From CBCXVS01 sp965178525 (GTDB lineage Bacteria > Tectomicrobia > Entotheonellia > Entotheonellales > Entotheonellaceae): 7,237 nt of DNA. Shown here one piece after another: positions 1 through 5,655 of the stretch (position 1 is the first letter of the stretch; every line of letters begins with the position of its first letter). Where the stretch lies: NCBI GenBank assembly GCA_965178525.1, contig CBCXVS010000339.1, positions 1 to 7,237 of the forward strand, in the 5' to 3' direction. The position numbers and the translations under genes are program-made. The notes under the pieces are model-generated. The model worked only from the letters and a program-made list of their open reading frames with translations, had not been told where the DNA came from and did not search any database.

Positions 1-60
1 CCTCATGACAAAACCCCCTCATGTGTTGGGTCAACCGTTGACACGACCAGCAGTTAGAGC
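1..60. other. Non-coding left edge with short repeats
   Basis: No gene is supported here. CCTCATG occurs twice as a direct repeat (1-7 and 17-23), and a perfect 13-nt palindrome, GTCAAC-C-GTTGAC, lies at 30-42. Just inside the cytochrome stop codon the sequence TTAACTTAA (61-69) carries two TTAA copies. Such small repeats beside an abruptly ending gene can mark the end of an insertion sequence, but no transposase or recognised terminal inverted repeat is visible and the rest lies outside the window. No stem-loop terminator with a T-tract follows the cytochrome gene. Confidence 0.35.
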
Positions 61-1875
61 TTAACTTAAGGCCATTCGATCATGGCCCCGCAAAGGAGCG
101 GCCACGCCCGAGGTGCGCAGCGTGGCCCGGCGTGCAATGGTGCCATGACAATCGGCGCACGCGATCTCAATCGCATTGGCATATTCGCCATAGAGCTTGC
201 CATTGCCGTGATTGTCCTGCACGGAATGGCAATCGACACAGTGCATGCCTTTTTCCAAATGAATGTCTTTGAGATGCACCGGAACGCCAGCGCGTGCCTC
301 AGGCGGCTCGGTCGTCTCGCGCACGGCGCGTTGAAGCGTCTTAGCGGTCATGTCAGCAAAGGGAATGACGTGGTCGAACACATCGAGAAAACGGCCCTTT
401 TTGTCCCGTTTGAAGACCGCGCGGAAGTTCCAGCCATGGCCATGATAGTCGGCAAATTGGGTCTGGGTGAGTTTGGGGTTGAGTTCCCACACATTGGCCA
501 AAAATTCCGCCTCCGTCCACAAGCCGCGCACTGCCGCCTCTTCCGGGTTGTGGTCTAGGCTACGCCACGTTTCCTCCGTGCTCGGAGCGCGTTGTTCCCG
601 CGGCCACATCATGTCCCCATCGGTTTCATAATCCCACATCGTATAGCCCAGAAACGTATTCACGAACGCGTTGGGCTGATGCATGTGGCAGACTATACAC
701 TGGCTGGAGGGAATCGCCCGAGTAAACTCATGTTTGATGGGGTGCCCCGGTTCATCCTTGGGAATGGTCGGATCAGCCGTATGACTGTAGCCACGGTTGC
801 CGAACCGGGCATAGGGACCGGCATGGTACGGGTCGCGGTCGTTGGCATATACCACATGGCAGGCCGTACACCCGCTGGAGCGGTAATCGCCCGGATGGTC
901 ATTGGTGCCCAAAAACGACAAGTGGGGATCGTTGAGGCGTGTTTTATGGAGATTGAGGACAGGGACACTAATCCGCAGGCCGGTGCCTAAGCCACGGTTG
1001 CTCTGCCGCAGGTCCGGTTTGCCTCCCTCTTCCAGTAAAATGGGATTCGGATTACCAATGTCCGGAAACAGCGACGGGATCAGCAAGCCGCCGTCTTCAA
1101 AGACCCGAAAATTATCGGCGGGCGGCATCACCTCCCAGCGTGGCAGCGGCAGCAGCAGCGGCAGGACGCCGCGACGCTGTTCGGCTGCGGTCGGTGGCGG
1201 CGGCATCTCGATGCGCTGCGCCACGCCATCTCGGCCGTAGCTTTCCCCCAGCCGACCCTGTTTGAACGGCACGATGCCATTGTTGTACGCCGCCGCCGTC
1301 CAGAAAACGGCTGAGGTTGTCATCAGGCTGGTTTGCACCTGATGTACCTCGTTCTGGTGGCAACTGCCACAGGTCTCCGGCGCGATGCGGAGGTCGCCGG
1401 GGTTGATAAAGCGGACGAACTCGGGCGACTCTTGGGTGAGCGCGGTATACGATCGTTCTGGGTTGGCAGAACTCGTCCACACGTCCGGCTGGCGTGGCGG
1501 CACGTGCGCTTGCCGTTTGGCCTGCGCGTAGGCCGCAGCGTCTTGGGGCGTCCCCTCTGGCACATGCACGTCCGCCTGACCGCCATGGCAATCGACACAT
1601 CCCAGACGTACAGCCGGACTGCGATGCATGGTGGGGGCATCGACCTGGGTGTGGCAGGATAGACATCCGGCGCTCTTGCGCCTGGCGTCCTCCTGGGACT
1701 GCCACATGAGATCGGGTTGCGGACCGGCGCGCGTGGCGTCGACCTGCTGGATATGGCGCGGCGGCATGCAGCCTGGGAGCGCGGTGAGAATGGCCATGGC
1801 GGCGAGGACGCACCACAACATGACCCAAAAACCTCTTGATGCGGTACGGTACTCCATTTCGATCACGCGACGCAT
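61..1875 (-). CDS. Heptaheme c-type cytochrome lipoprotein, possibly 3'-truncated
   Basis: Multiheme cytochrome c expected to carry electrons at the outer membrane or cell surface. With ATG at 1875-1873 it has 604 residues. A basic N-terminus and hydrophobic stretch (about 17-35) end in a lipobox-like Leu-Pro-Gly-Cys with Cys36, suggesting a lipoprotein. Seven CXXCH covalent heme motifs begin at Cys71, 93, 169, 336, 393, 546 and 573; the gaps 169-336 and 393-546 are long and His/Trp/Tyr-rich. This start is preferred over the ATG at 1905 because AAGAGG (1886-1881) lies 5 nt upstream and because the 1905 start would overlap the end of the barrel gene. It follows the barrel gene within about 10 nt, so the two are probably co-transcribed from the promoter near 3704-3731. 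The protein ends only 27 residues after the last CXXCH; from memory, relatives with the same HGNGKLYGE...CADCHGT region continue several hundred residues further, so C-terminal loss is suspected. Cytochrome identity is firm; substrate is unknown. Confidence 0.9.
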   Translation of the reverse strand: MRRVIEMEYRTASRGFWVMLWCVLAAMAILTALPGCMPPRHIQQVDATRAGPQPDLMWQSQEDARRKSAGCLSCHTQVDAPTMHRSPAVRLGCVDCHGGQADVHVPEGTPQDAAAYAQAKRQAHVPPRQPDVWTSSANPERSYTALTQESPEFVRFINPGDLRIAPETCGSCHQNEVHQVQTSLMTTSAVFWTAAAYNNGIVPFKQGRLGESYGRDGVAQRIEMPPPPTAAEQRRGVLPLLLPLPRWEVMPPADNFRVFEDGGLLIPSLFPDIGNPNPILLEEGGKPDLRQSNRGLGTGLRISVPVLNLHKTRLNDPHLSFLGTNDHPGDYRSSGCTACHVVYANDRDPYHAGPYARFGNRGYSHTADPTIPKDEPGHPIKHEFTRAIPSSQCIVCHMHQPNAFVNTFLGYTMWDYETDGDMMWPREQRAPSTEETWRSLDHNPEEAAVRGLWTEAEFLANVWELNPKLTQTQFADYHGHGWNFRAVFKRDKKGRFLDVFDHVIPFADMTAKTLQRAVRETTEPPEARAGVPVHLKDIHLEKGMHCVDCHSVQDNHGNGKLYGEYANAIEIACADCHGTIARRATLRTSGVAAPLRGHDRMALS

Positions 1876-1888
1876 AGCGGCCTCTTGA
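1112..1888 (-). other. Out-of-frame read-through extension of the barrel frame
   Basis: Codons 589-846 of the barrel frame overlap the cytochrome coding sequence in another reading frame. The translation is rich in Arg, Ala, Pro and Gly with no strand-like pattern, as expected for an accidental open frame in GC-rich DNA, whereas the cytochrome frame over the same bases keeps four CXXCH motifs. It is almost certainly not a functional domain. It exists because no stop occurs at codon 589 or by chance soon after. Confidence 0.75.
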
Positions 1889-3652
1889 ATACGTGAAGAT
1901 GGCATTCACAAAGCCCTGCACGAGGGTATCGTTGGTCAACACGTCGCGAAAGCCTCTTCCCGGAATCAACGCGGCTACCCCGGCAGTGAGGATAATATTA
2001 TTGTTCAAAAGCGGGCGGTAGAAAAATCCCATACTCACATCGACCCCGATGTCACGGCTGATGCCCGGCTGTTGCAGGAACAGTTCGAGCGGCTCGGTGT
2101 GCACAAACCGCAGATAACTCGCGTTCACAAAGGCCCGCAGTTTCGGCGTGGCTTCGATGTCGAGCCCGGCATGAAACAGCAGCAAACCCGGGTTGACAAA
2201 ATTGACTTGGCCCTCAATTTTACTGCTCCGCAGACTGGGAATCAGGCTTTCGCGTTGCACCAAACCCACACCCAGCAGCCGGATGCCCTGCCGATTAAAA
2301 AAACTAAACCCGCCTCCGGCAAAGTTGGGCTTATCGAGAATCGTATCAAATCCCCGGGCGTCCCCATCTGCCGGATCCGCATCGCCCGAGGCCCACAGAA
2401 AGGAGATTTTGGGACGTAGCCAATCAAAATCCATCGACAGTTCCAAGGCAAACATCTGCCCACGGATCGTCTGACTGCGGCCGGCAAGCGGATTGTGGTC
2501 GTCGTCGCCAAAGACGAGATAGAGGGCGTGGGCCATATTGAGCCGCTTGATGTGCCCTTCGCTCGTCCAGCCGAGATAGACCACGTTGATCTCATGCGGG
2601 GTGAAATCGCCCACCGGATCCGGACGGACGAGAAAATCATTGTCGTCAAAATGCAGGGTGGCTTCATCACGCATGTAATGCACACTGAATTGTGTGGTAT
2701 AGCCAAACCAAATAAAATCTTGCCAGTAAAAGTTGGCAATCAGAATCTGCTGATCTCGCCAATCAAAGGTATTCAACTCACTGTTGGTATTTTTCTCCAA
2801 CATCTCGAAGAAGATGAAGTTGTACTGATACCGATTGTTCCCAAGGTTGCCGAAAAGACGGGCCGCCAGGTTCGTGTCATTGAAGAGAAAACCGCAAAAG
2901 TCGCTATTGAATGCCTGAATTCCCACTTTCGTTGAGATGAAATCGTAGCGGCGGCTGACATTGCGGAGATGGTACTCGGCAAACGCTTCCTGCAAAGCGA
3001 TATCGGTGCGCGTTCGGGTGGTCCCATCACGCACATCGGGATTGACCACGCCGCGTTCGTCCACCGCGAGATGGTTGAGATTGAAGGCCGGCGTCACCTG
3101 CAGGAGCCAGTCGAGCGGTCTGAACGCGGTATCCCCTTCGAAGAGCTGCAAGCGCAGCACGATATTTTGCCGTACAAAGAGCTGATCGTTACGGCCGAAA
3201 AAGTCGGCGCTGTCAGACCGCTCGGACGTCACCCCGGCGGGGACCGGGAGTTCACGAAATTCGGCCAGCGTATCGCTGATTCCCGTGAAACTGAAGAAGG
3301 TATGCTGCCCGATAATCGGGTAGTCGCCCTTCAATATATTGGGTTGGTAGGGATTAAGCAGGTTGCGCTTGTAGCCAAAAAGACGCCAGCGATCCTCGAC
3401 CGGCGTGAACGTGTTTGGCTCCCTCGGCTCCGGCGTCAGCTCCTCGTCGGCCGGCGGCTCCCGGTCCGGCCGGCGCGGCAGCCGCTGCGCCACGGCAGTT
3501 GTATCCGGCGCCACGCTCCATAACGCTTCTGACCTCGATGTTGCCGTATATCCTGGAGGCTGACCCCACGTCCTCCCGGCGAGGAAACAAAGGAGCAAGG
3601 CCATGAGGCACGACCAATCTACTTTATCCTGTCTAGCCGTCCTGTTCAACAC
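1112..3652 (-). CDS. Outer-membrane beta-barrel (porin-cytochrome type), stop codon apparently lost
   Basis: The open frame is 846 codons, but only codons 1-588 (1889-3652) look like protein. Start is GTG at 3652-3650, with GGTAG 4 nt upstream. A signal peptide (hydrophobic about 16-26) is probably cut after Gly30. The mature part has alternating polar and hydrophobic/aromatic strands separated by Asp/Asn-rich turns, as in MtrB/DUF1302-like or alginate-export-like barrels. An acidic turn around residues 420-435 (GDADPADGDARGFD) is reminiscent of such porins; this is recalled likeness. The stretch GFVNAIFTY, ending at Tyr588, fits a barrel-terminal beta-signal with a final aromatic residue. 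The next codon is TCA (1888-1886), one base from TAA or TGA; after it the frame is Arg/Ala/Pro-rich antipattern sequence lying over the cytochrome gene. Placement immediately upstream of a multiheme lipoprotein suggests it is the sheath of a trans-outer-membrane electron conduit. Barrel call is strong; exact family is uncertain. Confidence 0.8.
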   Translation of the reverse strand: MLNRTARQDKVDWSCLMALLLCFLAGRTWGQPPGYTATSRSEALWSVAPDTTAVAQRLPRRPDREPPADEELTPEPREPNTFTPVEDRWRLFGYKRNLLNPYQPNILKGDYPIIGQHTFFSFTGISDTLAEFRELPVPAGVTSERSDSADFFGRNDQLFVRQNIVLRLQLFEGDTAFRPLDWLLQVTPAFNLNHLAVDERGVVNPDVRDGTTRTRTDIALQEAFAEYHLRNVSRRYDFISTKVGIQAFNSDFCGFLFNDTNLAARLFGNLGNNRYQYNFIFFEMLEKNTNSELNTFDWRDQQILIANFYWQDFIWFGYTTQFSVHYMRDEATLHFDDNDFLVRPDPVGDFTPHEINVVYLGWTSEGHIKRLNMAHALYLVFGDDDHNPLAGRSQTIRGQMFALELSMDFDWLRPKISFLWASGDADPADGDARGFDTILDKPNFAGGGFSFFNRQGIRLLGVGLVQRESLIPSLRSSKIEGQVNFVNPGLLLFHAGLDIEATPKLRAFVNASYLRFVHTEPLELFLQQPGISRDIGVDVSMGFFYRPLLNNNIILTAGVAALIPGRGFRDVLTNDTLVQGFVNAIFTYSRGRYASRDRNGVPYRIKRFLGHVVVRPRRHGHSHRAPRLHAAAPYPAGRRHARRSATRSHVAVPGGRQAQERRMSILPHPGRCPHHASQSGCTSGMCRLPWRSGGRACARGDAPRRCGLRAGQTASARAATPAGRVDEFCQPRTIVYRAHPRVARVRPLYQPRRPPHRAGDLWQLPPERGTSGANQPDDNLSRFLDGGGVQQWHRAVQTGSAGGKLRPRWRGAAHRDAAATDRSRTASRRPAAAAAAATLGGDAARR
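1881..1886 (-). promoter_or_regulatory. Ribosome binding site of the cytochrome gene
   Basis: AAGAGG on the minus strand lies 5 nt before the ATG at 1875-1873. It decides the start: the longer frame opening at 1905 has no comparable site. The motif overlaps the third base of the barrel gene's codon 589, where a stop codon would be expected, so the two genes look translationally coupled. Confidence 0.7.
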
Positions 3653-3662
3653 GTATCTACCT
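3653..3662 (-). promoter_or_regulatory. Translation leader of the barrel gene
   Basis: On the minus strand AGGTAGATAC directly precedes the GTG start at 3652. The near-identical GGTAGATAAC directly precedes the ATG at 3901 on the plus strand. The shared GGTAG, 4-5 nt before each start, probably acts as a weak Shine-Dalgarno and supports both start choices. Confidence 0.5.
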
Positions 3663-3703
3663 GAATGATGAAATCATGCGCCATGCCGGAGAGCTGGAAT
3701 CTT

Positions 3704-3731
3704 TTTATAGCACATCCGAATATGCTGTCAA
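3704..3731 (-). promoter_or_regulatory. Sigma70-type promoter for barrel-cytochrome operon
   Basis: Minus-strand TTGACA (3731-3726, perfect -35) and TATAAA (3709-3704, 5 of 6 to TATAAT) are separated by 16 bp. Transcription would begin around 3697, giving a leader of about 45 nt before the GTG at 3652. It is placed correctly for the barrel gene and, by read-through, the cytochrome gene. Confidence 0.7.
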
Positions 3732-3768
3732 TGCTCCATTCATGGCGAAGGTCATACAGGAGCGCTAC

Positions 3769-3796
3769 TTGACACGCTCGGACTTCTCTATATGAT
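3769..3796 (+). promoter_or_regulatory. Sigma70-type promoter for the heme-binding lipoprotein
   Basis: Plus-strand TTGACA (3769-3774, perfect -35) and TATGAT (3791-3796, 5 of 6) are separated by 16 bp. Transcription would start near 3803, so the in-frame GTG at 3805 could be used only on a leaderless message; the ATG at 3901 leaves a leader of about 98 nt. The two divergent -35 boxes are 37 bp apart, so a single regulator bound between them could act on both genes. A GCTCC (3733-3737) and GGAGC (3759-3763) inverted pair lies in that gap, too weak to call an operator. Confidence 0.7.
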
Positions 3797-3890
3797 ACGA
3801 TGGTGTGGCTTATACGTCGTTGGATGATCGTGCGCCTCTGATACCTGTTCGCCTTGACAAGCGTGGAAGGAAGAGACCTCTCTGTCAGTT

Positions 3891-3900
3891 GGTAGATAAC
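3891..3900 (+). promoter_or_regulatory. Translation leader that sets the lipoprotein start
   Basis: GGTAGATAAC directly precedes ATG at 3901 and mirrors the leader of the divergent barrel gene. GGTAG is a weak Shine-Dalgarno at 5 nt spacing. Together with the signal peptide beginning here, it favours 3901 over the upstream GTG at 3805. Confidence 0.5.
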
Positions 3901-5655
3901 ATGATGCAGATCATTTGGCTCAGATATATCATGGCGATATTACTCCTGATCGCCGGTGGCGTGCTCGCCGGATGTGACAGCGGCGGTGGCGCTTCGGAAA
4001 GCGATCGGGCGATGCCGATGCCCACATTCAGGGCGGCGAATCCCCTCACGGCCGACGATGTGAGAACGATTATTGCGCAGACGGTCACGCAAGCCGTGGT
4101 CCTCGACGTGGCCGTGACCGTGGTGGTCACCGACCGTGGCGGTAACGTCTTGGGTGCGTTTCGCATGCCGGGCGCGGCGGAGCGGGCCACGATTGACGGC
4201 ATCGAAGGCACACCAGGACAGAGACTGGAAGGCGTCGATGCGCCCTCCGAGCTGGCCGCGCTTTCCAAAGCCGGCACGGCCGCGTTCTTTTCGACTTCAG
4301 GCAATGCGTTCACCACCCGTACCGCGGGGGACATCATTCAAGAACACCGTCCGGTGTCGGTGATGTTTACGCCCAGTGGCCTCCTGTTTGGGGTGCAATT
4401 TTCGAGCCTGCCGTGTACGGATATTAAAACGAATCCGCCGCTTCCACTCGGCATTGCGGCGGATCCGGGTGGGGTTCCGCTATACAAAAATGGCGCGCCA
4501 GTCGGGGGACTCGGGGTGGAAGGGGATGGCGTGTACGGCATTGACCGCGACCCCTTTGACGATGAACAGCCTTTTGAAGAATTGCTTGCCGTGGCTGGCA
4601 CGCGGGGATTTGAAGCCCCGGCCGCGATTCGTGGCGATACGATTTTGCTCGATGGCGTCCGCTTGCCATTTGTCAATGCGGAGATGCCCGCTCCGGTGCC
4701 GGTCATTGATTTTGACATGCTCCCAGGCGCGCTCATGGCCGTCGGTGTGCCGGCAGCGCCAACCGGCTTTTTTGACGGAACGATCCGAGACACGCCCGAT
4801 CCCGCCTTTGGCTTTGCCGAGGCGACATTGGCCGGATTGCCAGGCCGAATCGCCGTCGATGCGATGGGCAATACGCGCTTTCCCTTGCGCGCCAGCCCCG
4901 ATCCTGGCGGCTTAACAGCGAACGACGTGGAAACCATTTTGACACAAGCCATACAGCAGGCATTCAAAACCCGCGCGGCGATACGGCAACCTCGCGGCAG
5001 CTTTGCGCAAGTGAATGTCGCCGTGGTCGACGCGAGCGGAACGATGTTGGGCTATTTCAGCACCGCCGATGCGCCGTTTTTCGGCTTCGATGTATCGGTG
5101 CAAAAAGCCCGCACCTCCGCCTTTTTCAGTAGCGCTCGGGCTGGCCAAGACCTGACTAGCGCCGGTTTTACCGACTTCGTCAACGCCGCTTTAGCCGACG
5201 GCCTGAGGCTCGATGGTTCAGTCGCGTTCAGCGATCGCGGGGCCGGCTTTCTCAACCGCCCCTTCTTGCCCGACGGGATCGATGGCACGGCGCCCGGTCC
5301 CTTTTCGCGCCCCATCTCGGAGTGGAGCCCCTTTAACGTCGGGCTCCAACTTTCCCTGGTGCAAGAGGCCGTAGAAACCATCCTGTTGACCCCCAACGTA
5401 CCGACGTCATGCACCCGCATCGCAGGTCTCGAAAATGGCATCCAGATTTTCGCCGGCAGTGTGCCGCTGTATAAAAACGGAGTACTCGTCGGCGCCATCG
5501 GCGTCAGTGGCGATGGCATCGATCAAGACGACCTCGTGGCGGCCTCCGGTAGTGCCGGTTTCGAAGCACCGCCGGCGATACGCTCCGACCAGGTCTTGGT
5601 GCGGGGCGCCCGGTTACCGTTCGTGCGCTTCCCGCGCAATCCCGAATTGCGCTGA
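3901..5655 (+). CDS. Lipoprotein with two GlcG/HbpS-like heme-binding domains
   Basis: Predicted periplasmic or membrane-anchored heme-binding lipoprotein of 584 residues. The ATG at 3901 is chosen because it starts a lipoprotein signal (hydrophobic about 10-23) ending in Leu-Ala-Gly-Cys with Cys25; the frame extends upstream to GTG 3805 but those 32 residues are polar and basic. Two repeated domains follow, about residues 49-258 and 337-576. Each opens with LTA-(D/N)-DV-x-TI, has a GlcG-like segment (VVVTDRGGNVLGAFR; VAVVDASGTMLGYF), a K-A-x-T-(A/S)-(A/F)-FF helix motif, one Cys-Thr (Cys172, Cys504), VPLYKNG...VG-x-(L/I)GV-x-GDG, and GFEAP-x-AIR ending in RLPFV. This matches PF03928 (DUF336), known in heme-binding or heme-degrading HbpS and in GlcG. 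A non-repeated linker (about 259-336) separates them. It is transcribed divergently from the porin-cytochrome operon, suggesting a link to heme supply or redox sensing. Enzymatic activity cannot be inferred. Confidence 0.85.
   Translation: MMQIIWLRYIMAILLLIAGGVLAGCDSGGGASESDRAMPMPTFRAANPLTADDVRTIIAQTVTQAVVLDVAVTVVVTDRGGNVLGAFRMPGAAERATIDGIEGTPGQRLEGVDAPSELAALSKAGTAAFFSTSGNAFTTRTAGDIIQEHRPVSVMFTPSGLLFGVQFSSLPCTDIKTNPPLPLGIAADPGGVPLYKNGAPVGGLGVEGDGVYGIDRDPFDDEQPFEELLAVAGTRGFEAPAAIRGDTILLDGVRLPFVNAEMPAPVPVIDFDMLPGALMAVGVPAAPTGFFDGTIRDTPDPAFGFAEATLAGLPGRIAVDAMGNTRFPLRASPDPGGLTANDVETILTQAIQQAFKTRAAIRQPRGSFAQVNVAVVDASGTMLGYFSTADAPFFGFDVSVQKARTSAFFSSARAGQDLTSAGFTDFVNAALADGLRLDGSVAFSDRGAGFLNRPFLPDGIDGTAPGPFSRPISEWSPFNVGLQLSLVQEAVETILLTPNVPTSCTRIAGLENGIQIFAGSVPLYKNGVLVGAIGVSGDGIDQDDLVAASGSAGFEAPPAIRSDQVLVRGARLPFVRFPRNPELR
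4045..4674 (+). repeat. GlcG-like domain copy 1
   Basis: First copy of a protein-level duplication, residues about 49-258 of the lipoprotein. Its landmarks pair with copy 2 in the same order: LTADDVRTI, VVVTDRGGNVLG, KAGTAAFF, LPCT, VPLYKNG and GFEAPAAIR ending RLPFV. The copies are clearly divergent, so the duplication is old. Confidence 0.75.
4909..5628 (+). repeat. GlcG-like domain copy 2
   Basis: Second copy, residues about 337-576. Matching landmarks are LTANDVETI, VAVVDASGTMLG, KARTSAFF, a Cys-Thr pair (Cys504), VPLYKNG and GFEAPPAIR ending RLPFV. It carries an extra segment around residues 440-480 (Gly/Pro/Phe-rich) relative to copy 1. Confidence 0.75.
5614..5655. other. Tail-to-tail overlap of two convergent genes
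   Basis: The lipoprotein gene ends with TGA at 5653-5655 (+) and the FHA-cytochrome gene ends with TAA read from 5616-5614 (-), so 42 bp code for both C-termini on opposite strands. No stem-loop with a T-tract is visible here, so the two transcripts probably run into each other and overlap at their 3' ends. Confidence 0.7.

Noticed and set aside
82..990. Plus-strand open frames (82-558 and 592-990) opposite the cytochrome gene
   Set aside because: They are antisense to a gene with clear CXXCH motifs, lack ribosome sites, and their translations show no recognisable pattern; GC-rich coding DNA gives such frames by chance.
1876..1905. ATG at 1905 as start of the cytochrome
   Set aside because: The ATG at 1875 has AAGAGG at 5 nt; the upstream one has no such site and overlaps the end of the barrel.
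2072..3523. Plus-strand open frames opposite the barrel gene
   Set aside because: The minus-strand frame has signal peptide, strand pattern and promoter; the antisense frames have none of these.
3805..3900. GTG at 3805 as start of the lipoprotein gene
   Set aside because: It lies within about 2 nt of the likely transcription start, and would bury the lipoprotein signal behind 32 polar, basic residues.
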